Source: Ruegeria sp. (GTDB taxonomy: Bacteria; Pseudomonadota; Alphaproteobacteria; Rhodobacterales; Rhodobacteraceae). From it: a stretch of DNA of 36,564 nucleotides. This document shows positions 21,472-30,040 of the stretch, piece by piece. The stretch spans positions 6,755 through 43,318 of the forward strand of contig NZ_JALCBM010000037.1 of assembly GCF_028066395.1 (NCBI RefSeq), given 5' to 3'. A program made the position numbers and the translations under genes. The notes under the pieces were generated by a model. That model saw only the letters and a list, made by a program, of their open reading frames with translations, ran no database searches and was not told where the DNA came from. Within the stretch, counting starts at the first letter, position 1, and every line of letters starts with the position of its first letter.

Positions 21472-22734
21472 TCAGGCCCGATTGGTCAGGGTGATTTCAC
21501 CCCGAATGGCCGAAGCTACGCAATCTTCCAAACCGGCGAAGCAAACCTTAACCGGTAGCATGCCCGGCGCATAAAAGGCCCATTTCGCCGAGTTGGTCAT
21601 GACCCGCCCCCGGCAAGCGCGCACCGCAGGCGAGAAATACGTGCAGGTATCGGTCAGGATTTCAACGCCTGCACGCTCAATAGGGTCCAGCAGCCCCTCG
21701 GCCCGCGCAGCATCGGCGACAAAGCGGGCGGTCGAGACGTAAAAGCGCAGGTCAGCATGGATGCGCTGACCCTCAATCGCCTGCGCCAGACGGCGGAATT
21801 CATGGATCGAGAAATGTGGGGTGCCCAGCGCCACCATGTCCAACTGCCCGCTGGTCACCGTGGACAGAGAGGATTTCGCGACCGTCAGATCATCGGCGAT
21901 GATCCTGTGGACCTGTTCCGGGGTGCCGCCCTGATAAGCCGCCTCGGCATCCGGCGCTTCGGGGGTTACGCCGATGGCGTGAAACATCGCCACCCCACCC
22001 GAGGCCCCCGCAGCTGCCGCCATGGCCTTGAGGTTGTCTTGTGGCGTATCCCCTGGCAAGCCGCGCAACACGGGGATGGATGACCCGGCCCGTTCGCCCA
22101 TGATGTGGCCGATCAGGGGGCAGGTTTCCTCGTGCCGCAAAAGCGCGTCACTCAGACCGGTCAGATCGAATTCGACCTGACCGCGCCGCCCGTCATCCCG
22201 GTGCAAGCCCGCACAGGGCACCCGGCCCGTCAGGGCGCAGCAGACATCCAGAAAATCCCCATATTTTTGGGTTCGCGCACCGACGACCGAGTTGTAAAAG
22301 GCCACCGCATTGGATTCCGACCCGATGATCTGGTCGCCGAACCCGGGCCCTCCGGGCAGTTGATAGGGCGCGCAGGTCCAGACCGGGCGGCAGCCCAGTT
22401 TGCGATAAATCTCGGCAACTTCGCGCGCGCCAGACACGAAATCCGGGTCACTGTCTGCGCGCCCATCGTTTTGCAACAGGCTGACCGGCAGAGTGTTGGT
22501 CCAGACCGGGATCGGGAACCGCACATTGCCACATGCCAGCATCCGGGCGAAATCCAGATGCGCCTGACCGTTGAAATGGCAGGCGTCGATATGGGCAAAA
22601 CCGGCCTTGATCAGGCAAGGCGCGCGCCAGATTTCCGCCGCGCGCACCACCAGAGACATCGCGAATTGCCGCAACGGCCCGTTTTCACCATTCAGATCGG
22701 CGCGCTCAGCCGCTGACAGGTCGACCGCGCTCAC
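21472..22734 (-). CDS. Aconitase X catalytic domain / large subunit (DUF521)
   Basis: A 420-residue catalytic subunit of aconitase X. The protein starts with a GTG whose first bases overlap the stop of the CMD gene (GTGA), indicating translational coupling. Recognisable features are AHIDACHFNGQAHLDFA (about 47-63), TNTLPVS, GSESNAVAFYNSVVGART (about 138-155), the family block LVALGTPHFS-like VALGTPHFSIHEFRRLA, TDTCTYFSP and MTNSAKWAFYAPG near the C-terminus. Known members are Fe-S dehydratases acting on cis-3-hydroxyproline or mevalonate 5-phosphate. Linkage to a Rieske demethylase-like gene and an Ldh-family reductase favours the hydroxyproline-type reaction or a related cyclic hydroxy acid. 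Substrate is inferred. Confidence 0.88.
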   Translation of the reverse strand: MSAVDLSAAERADLNGENGPLRQFAMSLVVRAAEIWRAPCLIKAGFAHIDACHFNGQAHLDFARMLACGNVRFPIPVWTNTLPVSLLQNDGRADSDPDFVSGAREVAEIYRKLGCRPVWTCAPYQLPGGPGFGDQIIGSESNAVAFYNSVVGARTQKYGDFLDVCCALTGRVPCAGLHRDDGRRGQVEFDLTGLSDALLRHEETCPLIGHIMGERAGSSIPVLRGLPGDTPQDNLKAMAAAAGASGGVAMFHAIGVTPEAPDAEAAYQGGTPEQVHRIIADDLTVAKSSLSTVTSGQLDMVALGTPHFSIHEFRRLAQAIEGQRIHADLRFYVSTARFVADAARAEGLLDPIERAGVEILTDTCTYFSPAVRACRGRVMTNSAKWAFYAPGMLPVKVCFAGLEDCVASAIRGEITLTNRA

Positions 22735-23111
22735 AACATGTCGCGTTCTTCCAGCACTTTACGGGCGACACGAAAGCATTCCAGCGATTGCGGCACGCCG
22801 CAATAGATACCGACCACATGGATGATGGCACGGATTTCCTCTTTCGAAACGCCATTGTTCAGCGCGCCTTTGCAGTGAATCTCCCACTCATGCATCTTGC
22901 CCAGCGCCCCGATCATAGCGAGGTTCATCATCGAGCGCGTCTTGGCGTCAATCGTGTCGTCGCCCCAGCCGAAACCCCAGCACCAGGCGGTCATTGCCTC
23001 TTGGAACGGGCGGGTGAAATCATCGGCGGCGGCCAGGTTCTTTTCGACATATTCCGCCCCCAGCGTCGCCTTGCGCTGGCTGAGCCCCCGTTCGAAAAGG
23101 TTGTCGTCCAT
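22731..23111 (-). CDS. Carboxymuconolactone decarboxylase (CMD)-family protein
   Basis: A 126-residue all-helical CMD-family protein, the usual size of 4-carboxymuconolactone decarboxylase. The core SMMNLAMIGALGKMHEWEIHCKG ... EEIRAIIHVVGIYCGVP (about 60-107) is the family motif, with Glu75, His79, His98 and Cys104 as likely functional residues. There is no AhpD-type CxxC, so peroxidase activity is unlikely. No other protocatechuate-pathway genes are present, so decarboxylation of a ring-derived lactone or acid made in this operon is more plausible than beta-ketoadipate metabolism. It has a good GGGAG ribosome-binding site, starts 3 bp after the FrhB-like gene ends and overlaps the AcnX large-subunit start. 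Confidence 0.88.
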   Translation of the reverse strand: MDDNLFERGLSQRKATLGAEYVEKNLAAADDFTRPFQEAMTAWCWGFGWGDDTIDAKTRSMMNLAMIGALGKMHEWEIHCKGALNNGVSKEEIRAIIHVVGIYCGVPQSLECFRVARKVLEERDML

Positions 23112-23114
23112 CTG

Positions 23115-24335
23115 TCAGTCTCCCTTGGAAATCTCTGGTAAATCTTCGTGAAAGCGGCCCTGACGCACGCGCTGTGCTGTGCCGTCTTCCTGATGCGCGT
23201 TACCTGCGTCCACCTGGTCGATCCGCAGGCGCGGGTCGTGGTCATAAACCGGCAGGCCCGCCGCCTGCATGCCGCGCAGCCGGGCGGCCAGCGCGTGTTT
23301 CTTGCGGACCTGATGCGGCTGGTAGTCATCGAATTCACGCGGTGTGATCACCGACCCGCTGGACAGAGCCCCGGCGTCACAGGCTGCACGGTACAGGGCC
23401 TCACCTGTTTCGGTGCGAGCAATCACACCGTTGAACCCCGCGTCTTCGCCCTCGGGCGCGCCGCCGGGCCAGATATCCGCGGCGGCGATATCGGCAGCCT
23501 CGCCCAGCGCGTCGGGACACACCTTGCAGCGGGTCTGAATGCGCCAACCGGCCTCATCGGCCCACATATCCAGATAGGTCTTCTCAAACGCACGCCCGTC
23601 GCCGGTTTCGATCCGCGTTGGGCCGGGGTTGCCGAAGCCGCGATAACGGAACAGGGTCACGTCGTCTTCGGCCACGTCAAATTCATCCAGAACCGCCCGG
23701 GATTTGCCAAGGTCCGAGGCCCCGCCGCAGACCATCACCAACAGCGCCACCAGATTGTTCGCCAAGCGTTGGTCATGCTTTGCCCGCGCCCGCACGGCAC
23801 CCGCGTCGCAGGGTTTGGCGATGATCGCAAAGGGTTCATCCCGCGCCAATGCGGCCTCCAATCCTGCAAGAGTATCACTGGGCCCATAGCGAGACCCTGC
23901 GCGGGTCAACACCTGTTCAGGTGTCTCGCTCAGGCACCAGACCGAGCGCATCGGGGCATCCGGGTCGGCCATACAATGCAGGATGAACCGCGCCTGCCCT
24001 GAGTGCAGCAGATGCATGCCCAGCGCCGTCAGAACACCGCCTGTTGCCCCGCGATACCGGGCCTCGGGCGATCCGGCCCAGGCCTCTTGCATCCGGTGAT
24101 ACTCACCCCAGATCGCGTCACGATGGGGCGCGGCTTCGTCATTGGGTTGCGCCACTGCGCCGGGGCAGGCCTGCAGGATTTCGGCATCCGAGCCCGGGCC
24201 GATCATGGCCGGGCGCAGCCGCCCTGCCTCGGTATAGGCCATCTGCCAGCGATCCGGCGCCAGCGCCTCGCATAGCCCACAGCCGATGCAGAGCCCGGCA
24301 TTGACCACCTCTTTCACCGATTTGGGATGTGCCAT
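23115..24335 (-). CDS. FrhB-like Fe-S flavoprotein (coenzyme F420 hydrogenase/dehydrogenase beta family)
   Basis: A 406-residue member of the FrhB family. The N-terminus has one ferredoxin-like cluster motif, Cys16-x2-Cys19-x2-Cys22 with Cys57 in QACPG, enough for one [4Fe-4S] cluster. The FrhB domains follow: SPEARYRGATGGVLTALG (about 89-106), the KPCDAGAVRA flavin/Cys block and the C-terminal RCKVCPDALGEAADIAAADIW. Relatives include F420-hydrogenase beta subunits, chlorophyllide vinyl reductase BciB and other flavin/Fe-S reductases. Rhodobacteraceae are not known to use F420, so a ferredoxin- or NAD(P)H-linked reductase role is likelier. Next to a Rieske oxygenase lacking an obvious reductase gene, it may supply electrons or reduce the oxygenated product. 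It is cotranscribed with its neighbours (22 bp after the Rieske gene). Confidence 0.87.
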   Translation of the reverse strand: MAHPKSVKEVVNAGLCIGCGLCEALAPDRWQMAYTEAGRLRPAMIGPGSDAEILQACPGAVAQPNDEAAPHRDAIWGEYHRMQEAWAGSPEARYRGATGGVLTALGMHLLHSGQARFILHCMADPDAPMRSVWCLSETPEQVLTRAGSRYGPSDTLAGLEAALARDEPFAIIAKPCDAGAVRARAKHDQRLANNLVALLVMVCGGASDLGKSRAVLDEFDVAEDDVTLFRYRGFGNPGPTRIETGDGRAFEKTYLDMWADEAGWRIQTRCKVCPDALGEAADIAAADIWPGGAPEGEDAGFNGVIARTETGEALYRAACDAGALSSGSVITPREFDDYQPHQVRKKHALAARLRGMQAAGLPVYDHDPRLRIDQVDAGNAHQEDGTAQRVRQGRFHEDLPEISKGD

Positions 24336-24357
24336 GGCCTGCCCTTTCAGAACCGTT

Positions 24358-25449
24358 TCAATCGACCGCCTCGCGCATCCATTGCTGCAATCGCTGGATC
24401 GAGTGTTCCGACATCACACCGCAGGCCGGGTCCAGCACCAGCGGACCCGGACGATAGCCCTTGGACTTCAACCCGCGATGCACGGATTCCACCAGCCGGA
24501 TATCTTCTTCGACCGTGGTCTGCCGGTCCTGTATCGCAAGCCCACGGATCACGTCGCTTTCACAACCACCTTCGGTGTACCAGCCACGCCAGACGGTGCA
24601 GGTATCCACCGAATTCGCCCGCCAGTGATAGGTGTTCAGCACGTTGCCGGGATAACACTGGAACGAGAACATCGGCCACAGGAACCAGCTTTGGTAATCC
24701 CCGGCATGAGGATTGCTGTCCAGATCGATGGGATAGGTCATCTTGTCGAGGCTCTGACACTCGGTCGTGTGACGCAGGACATAGCCGCCGCCCGCATCGG
24801 GCTGAATGTCATAGGTCTCGGGCTTGACCACACCTTCAGCAAATGTCGGGTGGTTCGTGGGGCAGTGATAGCATTCCGAGTAATTCTCGATCGACACCTT
24901 CCAGTTGCAGTTCTCGGGGATTTCGACCCATTCCAGCGGGGCCAGATCAGTGATCTGAGGCACGAATTCGGCAATCTCGTCCCGCACGCCGGGGAACCAG
25001 TCGTCCATCGGCGCGGCATCATTGTCGAGATTGACGAAGATGAAACCCAGAAAATCCTCGGTTCGCACCTCGGTCAGGCAGATCTTTTCGCGGTCAAAAC
25101 CGGGGACCTTCTTGATGTTCGGCCCGGCGCGCAGCCCGCCGGTCAATTCATAGGTCCATTGGTGGTACGGGCATACCACGACGCGGGTGTTGCCTGTGCC
25201 GGTCACCATCTCATGCGCGCGGTGCTGGCACACGTTGTAGAAGGTGCGGATCACATGGTCGCGGCCGCGGATCGCAAACAGGTTCTGACCCGCGATCTCG
25301 AACGCGAAATAGTCCCCCACGTTCGGAATATCCGCCGCATGCCCGGCATATTGCCAGGTCCGCGCCAGCAGCCCGTTCATCTCATTCTCGAAGATCCCCG
25401 GATCGGTATAGTAGCGCGCCTCAAGCGAGCGGATCGGTTCGGCGTTCAT
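24358..25449 (-). CDS. Rieske non-heme iron oxygenase alpha subunit, N-demethylase type
   Basis: A 363-residue aromatic-ring-hydroxylase-type alpha subunit. The Rieske [2Fe-2S] ligands are Cys74, His76, Cys93 and His96 (CQHR ... CPYHQW). The mononuclear iron ligands are His195, His200 and probably Asp316 (TTVEEDIRLVE), within the signature NYSECYHCPTNH (189-200), where Glu192 replaces the Asp used for electron transfer in classical dioxygenases. This pattern is shared with GbcA, stachydrine demethylase and carnitine monooxygenase CntA, which act on quaternary ammonium compounds. The likely reaction is oxidative N-demethylation of a betaine, releasing formaldehyde. No dedicated FNR-type reductase gene is in the window. 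AGGAGG precedes the start, which overlaps the RpiR stop (ATGA). Confidence 0.93.
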   Translation of the reverse strand: MNAEPIRSLEARYYTDPGIFENEMNGLLARTWQYAGHAADIPNVGDYFAFEIAGQNLFAIRGRDHVIRTFYNVCQHRAHEMVTGTGNTRVVVCPYHQWTYELTGGLRAGPNIKKVPGFDREKICLTEVRTEDFLGFIFVNLDNDAAPMDDWFPGVRDEIAEFVPQITDLAPLEWVEIPENCNWKVSIENYSECYHCPTNHPTFAEGVVKPETYDIQPDAGGGYVLRHTTECQSLDKMTYPIDLDSNPHAGDYQSWFLWPMFSFQCYPGNVLNTYHWRANSVDTCTVWRGWYTEGGCESDVIRGLAIQDRQTTVEEDIRLVESVHRGLKSKGYRPGPLVLDPACGVMSEHSIQRLQQWMREAVD

Positions 25450-26354
25450 GACAGATCCTCCTGATAGAGACCCAGCTGATGACGGCGTTCGTGGAATTTC
25501 TCGACCCGTTCGACGATTTCATCGCTGGACACCGCAACTACGAAGCTGAGCAGCGTTTCCAGCAGCGCGATTGTCGATACCGAGGACGGAAAGAATTGCG
25601 GCGTATCGACCGAGACGACAAACCGGTGCTGCGCCGACAGGATCACCGGGCTGGCCGGACTGTCCGAGATGCCGATCACCACCAGACCCTGCTTGCGGGC
25701 GATCTCGACGGCCTCGACCACTTCTGTCCGGTAGGGGCTGCAGGTGATAGCGATCAGCACATCGCGCCCATCGGCCCAGGCCAGATCGTCGGTCGCGGTG
25801 GACCCGGGCCGGGGAATGGCGTGAAACTCGGTCATGCCGGTGCGCGCCAGATAGGTAAAGTTCGAGGCGTTCGAGTTGTTGACCCCCACCCCCAGGGTAT
25901 AAACCGACCGCGCGCCCCAGATCGCCTCGGCGGCCGCCTGCAACTGATCGGCCCCGATCCCGGCAAAAGTTTCCTCGATATTGCGCATGGCCGAGCTGAG
26001 CAGGTCGGCATAAAGCTCTCCCATATCGCCCGAGCGTCGGATGCCCTGCAACCAGCGCGCGCGGTCGGGGAAAGACACTGCCCCCCGGCGGATCGCGTCG
26101 CGGAAGGGTTCGCGGAAGTCCTCGTACCCCTCAAACCCCACCTGCCGGGCCATACGCACCACTGTGTTGGGCTTGACGCGGGCGGCCTCGGCAATCTCGC
26201 GCACGGTAGAGACACCGACCTCGCGCGGGTTTTCCAGAACGTAGCGCGCCGCCTTCTGCGCCTCGGGCGTCAGCAGCTTCAACTCGTCCGACAGACGCCC
26301 CAGAACGGCGCTTGAAACATTTGTGCCAGTCATCGTCTCATCCGGTATGTACAT
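25446..26354 (-). CDS. RpiR-family transcriptional regulator
   Basis: A 302-residue RpiR regulator: N-terminal helix-turn-helix (about 30-85; STVREIAEAARVKPNTVVRMARQVGFEGYEDF) and C-terminal SIS domain (about 133-270; GARSVYTLGVGVNNSNASNF ... VLIAITCSPYRTEVVEAVEIA), which normally binds a phosphosugar or other small-molecule effector. I keep the ATG at 26354, preceded by AAAGGG; an alternative ATG at 26333 has an acceptable GGATGAG. It heads the minus-strand Rieske-AcnX operon (4-bp overlap with the Rieske gene) and is divergent from the DMGDH-like operon, so it probably controls both from the shared 85-bp region. Confidence 0.92.
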   Translation of the reverse strand: MYIPDETMTGTNVSSAVLGRLSDELKLLTPEAQKAARYVLENPREVGVSTVREIAEAARVKPNTVVRMARQVGFEGYEDFREPFRDAIRRGAVSFPDRARWLQGIRRSGDMGELYADLLSSAMRNIEETFAGIGADQLQAAAEAIWGARSVYTLGVGVNNSNASNFTYLARTGMTEFHAIPRPGSTATDDLAWADGRDVLIAITCSPYRTEVVEAVEIARKQGLVVIGISDSPASPVILSAQHRFVVSVDTPQFFPSSVSTIALLETLLSFVVAVSSDEIVERVEKFHERRHQLGLYQEDLS

Positions 26355-26404
26355 TTATACCCTTTGTTGTTGACATTGGTACATTCGTATCACTAGCGTG
26401 TCCA
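26347..26404. promoter_or_regulatory. Divergent promoter/operator region for RpiR and DMGDH-like operons
   Basis: A palindrome ATGTACAT (26347-26354) overlaps the RpiR start, and GTACATT occurs twice (26349-26355 and 26379-26385) exactly 30 bp apart, with a related GACATTG between (26372-26378). A plus-strand TTGACA (26370-26375) lies 18 bp before a weak TAGCGT. On the minus strand TGGACA (26399-26404) and TACCAA (26376-26381) are 17 bp apart. The repeats sit on both promoters, which fits one regulator acting on both directions. Confidence 0.45.
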
Positions 26405-26439
26405 TCGAATTCTGCGACTCTGGAACGGGAAAATCTGCG

Positions 26440-28914
26440 ATGTCCAAGAAGGAACTGCCAGCACGGGCAAAGGTCGTTATCGTCGGCGGAGGCGTCATGG
26501 GTTGCGGCCTGGCCTATCATCTGGGCCACGAAGGCTGGGGGCCGGACACAGTGCTGCTGGAAAAGGCCGAACTGACCAGCGGATCGACCTGGCACGCGGC
26601 GGGGCAAATCACCCATTCCACCAGCTCTTACGGACTGGGCAAGATGGTGGATTACAATATCGGGCTCTATTCCAAGACGCTGGAAGAAGAGACCGGCCAA
26701 GCCGTGACATGGCATGGCTGCGGGTCGTTCCGGCTGGCCTATACCGAGGATGAGATGGACTGGCTGCGCCACACCCTGTCGGTCGGGCGGGCGCTGGGGT
26801 TCAATATCGAACTGGTCGGGCCGGAATTTATCGCCGAAAAGCACCCGTTCTATAATCTCGACGGTGTGCTGGGCGCGCTATACACCCCCGATGACGGCCA
26901 TGTGGACCCGTCAAACGTGACCATGGCCATGGCGACGGGCGCGCGCCAGAAAGGTGTGCAAATCTTCCGCCGCTGCCGCGCCACCAACATCACCCAAAAC
27001 GCCGCCGGCGAGTGGGTGGTCGAGACCGAACTGGGCACCATCATCTGTGAACATGTCGTCAACGCGGGCGGCACCTATGCCCGTCAGATGGGCGAATGGT
27101 CCGGGCTGCAATTGCCGATGACCTCGATGACGCACCATTATTTCGTGACCGAGGATGTGCCGGAGTTCAAATCGCTGGACACCGAACTGCCGGTGGTGCG
27201 CGATGACAAGCTGGTGTCCGGCTATATCCGCATGGAGCAGAAAAAGGGCCTGATCGGGATTTACGAGAAAGAGGATTCGAACTCGGTCTGGCATGACGAA
27301 TGCCCGTGGGAATACGAGAACTGGCTGTTCGAGGCCGACTATGATCGCGTCATGCCATGGCTGGAAAACGCGCTGGGGCGGATGCCGATCTTTGCCGATC
27401 TTGGCATCACGCGCGAGGTGCATGGGGCGATCAGCCACCCGCCCGATGGCAACCCGATGGTGGGTCCCGCACCGGGCGTCAGGAATTACTGGTGCTGCTG
27501 CGGCACCCAGATCGGCATCGGCTGGGGGCCGGGCCTGACCCGCGAACTGGCGAAATGGATGGTGCATGGCGCAGCCGACATCAACATGCGCGACTATGAC
27601 CCGCGCCGGTTCGGCAGCTACGCGCAGAAGGACTGGCAGGTGATCAAGGCGCATGAGGATTACAAGCTGCGCCACGAAATCCCCTTCCCGCATTTCAACC
27701 GTCTGGCGGGCCGCCCGATCAAACCCTCACCGCTCTATGATATCCTCAAGGACAAGGGCGCGGTGTATGAGGAGGTCTTTGGCCACGAACGCCCCCGCTG
27801 GTTCGCCCGCGACGGGGTGGAACAGCGCGACCATTACTCGTTCCGCCGCAACGAGGTGTTCGACATGGTGGCCCACGAATGCAAGGCCGTGCGCGAGCGC
27901 GTCGGCATCATGGACGTCACCGCCTTTACCAAGGTCGAGGTCTCGGGGCCTGACGCCCATACCCTGCTGGACCGGCTGACGGCTAACAGGATGCCGCAAA
28001 AGGATGGCTCGATCACCCTGACCCATATGCTGAACCGCCGGGGCCGGATCGAGTTGGAGACCACCATCGTGCGTATGGCTGCCGACCGGTATTATCTTGT
28101 TTGTGCAGCGTTTTTCGAACAGCGGCTGATGGATCATCTGGCGCATAACCGCGATGGCGAAGACGTCACCATCACGTCACTGTCCGAGGATTGGGCGGCC
28201 CTGTCCCTCAACGGCCCGAAATCGCGCGATGTGCTGGCGCAATGCACCGATGCCGACCTGACCAATGCCGGGTTCCGCTGGCTTTCGGCGCAGGAAATTA
28301 CCGTGGCCGGGCATCAGGTCTGGGCCTTCCGCATGTCCTATGCCGGGGAACTTGGATGGGAGCTTCACATGCCCGACGCCGCCTGCATCGATGTCTACAA
28401 CGCGCTCTGGGCGGCGGGTCAGGCGCATGGGATCGAAAACTACGGCTCTTTCGCGATGAATAGCCTGCGGATGGAAAAAGCCTTCCCCGGCGCAGGGGAA
28501 CTGACCAATGAGGTCACCCTGCCCGAGGCGAATGTCGGGCGGTTCATCCGGCTCGACAAGGATTATCTGGGGGCCGAGGCCACCCGCGCCAGCGCAGCCC
28601 GTGCCGAAGCAGGCGATCTGCCCTGGATCTGCGCCTATCTGGAGATTGAGCCGGACGGGGTCGAAGACGGCCATGGTGGCGAGGCCATTCGTCTGAATGG
28701 CGAGGTCGTCGGAGCCACGGCCTCGGTGGCGTATGGGCATGCGGTCGGCAAAATCCTCGCCTTTGCTTACATCAAACCCCACGCCAACGTGCCGGGGACC
28801 GAGGTCGAGGTTATCATCGCAGGCAAACCCCGCAAGGGACGCATTCTGGGTGAGGCGGCATATGATCCGACCTCGGACCGCCCGCGCACCGATGTGGCGC
28901 TGCATCCGGCCTAA
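26440..28914 (+). CDS. Dimethylglycine/sarcosine dehydrogenase-like FAD- and folate-binding protein
   Basis: An 824-residue fusion of an N-terminal FAD (DAO-type) domain and a C-terminal GcvT-like tetrahydrofolate-binding domain, the layout of dimethylglycine and sarcosine dehydrogenases. The FAD-binding GGGVMGCG lies at 16-23 with Glu41 for the ribose; His52 in GSTWHAAG matches the His that carries covalent FAD in this family. The GcvT part starts near residue 430 and includes DRLTANRMP and the C-terminal KPRKGRILGEAAYDP. The expected reaction is oxidative demethylation of an N-methyl amino acid, passing the methylene group to folate. The ATG at 26440 (MSKKELPARAKVVIV) is preferred over a GTG 14 codons upstream, because GGGA lies 9 bases before it. 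It leads the plus-strand operon and is followed 19 bp later by the MDR gene. Confidence 0.92.
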   Translation: MSKKELPARAKVVIVGGGVMGCGLAYHLGHEGWGPDTVLLEKAELTSGSTWHAAGQITHSTSSYGLGKMVDYNIGLYSKTLEEETGQAVTWHGCGSFRLAYTEDEMDWLRHTLSVGRALGFNIELVGPEFIAEKHPFYNLDGVLGALYTPDDGHVDPSNVTMAMATGARQKGVQIFRRCRATNITQNAAGEWVVETELGTIICEHVVNAGGTYARQMGEWSGLQLPMTSMTHHYFVTEDVPEFKSLDTELPVVRDDKLVSGYIRMEQKKGLIGIYEKEDSNSVWHDECPWEYENWLFEADYDRVMPWLENALGRMPIFADLGITREVHGAISHPPDGNPMVGPAPGVRNYWCCCGTQIGIGWGPGLTRELAKWMVHGAADINMRDYDPRRFGSYAQKDWQVIKAHEDYKLRHEIPFPHFNRLAGRPIKPSPLYDILKDKGAVYEEVFGHERPRWFARDGVEQRDHYSFRRNEVFDMVAHECKAVRERVGIMDVTAFTKVEVSGPDAHTLLDRLTANRMPQKDGSITLTHMLNRRGRIELETTIVRMAADRYYLVCAAFFEQRLMDHLAHNRDGEDVTITSLSEDWAALSLNGPKSRDVLAQCTDADLTNAGFRWLSAQEITVAGHQVWAFRMSYAGELGWELHMPDAACIDVYNALWAAGQAHGIENYGSFAMNSLRMEKAFPGAGELTNEVTLPEANVGRFIRLDKDYLGAEATRASAARAEAGDLPWICAYLEIEPDGVEDGHGGEAIRLNGEVVGATASVAYGHAVGKILAFAYIKPHANVPGTEVEVIIAGKPRKGRILGEAAYDPTSDRPRTDVALHPA

Positions 28915-28933
28915 TCTCGGAAGGAGGGCCGGG

Positions 28934-30028
28934 ATGATCCCGCAGATGATGAAAGCCGTTGTTCTGACCGGCCATGGCGGGCTGGACAAGCTGGTCCATA
29001 CCGACATGCCCACGCCCCAGCCAGATGCCGAAGAGGTGCTGATCAAGGTCGGGGCCTGCGGGTTGAACAATACCGATATCAACACCCGCACGGCGTGGTA
29101 TTCCAAATCCGTCGATGCCGTGCTTGGCAGCGGGGCGGCCGGTGGGTTCGATCAGGCGGATGCCGAGGACGGCAGCTGGGGCAGCGGATCGCTGGACTTC
29201 CCTGTCATTCAGGGCGCGGATGTCGCCGGAGAGATCGTTGCCGTTGGTGAAGGTGTGGACCCAGCGCGGGTTGGCCAGCGGGTTATGATCGACCCGTGGC
29301 TGTTGGGACATGGCGACTGGCTGAACCCCGAAAACTCGGGCTATTTCGGGTCCGAGAGCCACGGGGGCTTTGCCGAATACACCAAGGTGCGCGCAGCCAA
29401 TGCTGTGGCCATAAACAGCCCGCTCAGCGATGCGGAACTAGCTACTTTCCCCTGCGCCTATACGACCGCCGAGAACCTGATCCAGCGCACCGCGCCACGT
29501 CCCGGTGAGATCGTGGTGATCACCGGCGCATCGGGCGGGGTCGGCTCGGCCGCCATTCAATTATGCCGGTTGCGCGGCTGCAAGGTCATCGCCGTTGCCA
29601 GCACCTCCAAGGCGGCGCTGCTACAGGACCTCGGCGCGGCGAAAGTCATCGACCGCAACGCGCCCGACCTTGAGGCCGCCATTCGCGACGCTGCCCAAGG
29701 ACCGGTGGATATCGCGCTGGATGTGGTGGGCGCGCCGATGTTCATGCCGCTGATCAACGCGCTGCGGCAGGGCGGGCGCTATTCGACCTCGGGCTGCATC
29801 GCCGGGCAGATGGCCCAGTTCGACCTGCGCCAGCTTGTTTACAAGGACCTGCAACTGACAGGTGCCACCATCTGCCCGCCCGGCACCATGCAGCGCGTCG
29901 TAGGCATGATCGAGACCGGCGCGCTGAAACCGCTGCTGGCCGCCACCTATCCGCTGCGCGATCTGGCCGCCGCGCAAGAGGCCTTTATGGCCAAAACCCA
30001 CGTCGGCAATATCGTCGTCGCGCCCTGA
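28934..30028 (+). CDS. MDR-superfamily oxidoreductase, zinc-independent type
   Basis: A 364-residue medium-chain dehydrogenase/reductase. The Rossmann motif TGASGGVGSAAIQL lies at 197-210, and DIALDVVG and GGRYSTSGCIAG follow. The catalytic-zinc Cys position reads CGLNNTDIN (Asn45-Asn46) and no Cys-rich structural-zinc lobe is visible, so it is more like a quinone oxidoreductase/enoyl reductase than a zinc alcohol dehydrogenase. An extra loop (about 52-88, Gly/Ser/Asp-rich) lies before the FPVIQGADVAGE block. The start at 28934 is fixed by AAGGAGGG six bases upstream; the frame is open further back but overlaps the DMGDH-like gene. It is 12 bp before the first enolase gene. The substrate is unknown. 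Confidence 0.87.
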   Translation: MIPQMMKAVVLTGHGGLDKLVHTDMPTPQPDAEEVLIKVGACGLNNTDINTRTAWYSKSVDAVLGSGAAGGFDQADAEDGSWGSGSLDFPVIQGADVAGEIVAVGEGVDPARVGQRVMIDPWLLGHGDWLNPENSGYFGSESHGGFAEYTKVRAANAVAINSPLSDAELATFPCAYTTAENLIQRTAPRPGEIVVITGASGGVGSAAIQLCRLRGCKVIAVASTSKAALLQDLGAAKVIDRNAPDLEAAIRDAAQGPVDIALDVVGAPMFMPLINALRQGGRYSTSGCIAGQMAQFDLRQLVYKDLQLTGATICPPGTMQRVVGMIETGALKPLLAATYPLRDLAAAQEAFMAKTHVGNIVVAP

Positions 30029-30040
30029 AGGACTGCCGGA

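Noticed and set aside
28697-28933. An N-terminal extension of 79 codons on the MDR gene
   Set aside because: It overlaps the end of the DMGDH-like gene in another frame, while AAGGAGGG six bases before 28934 defines the start.
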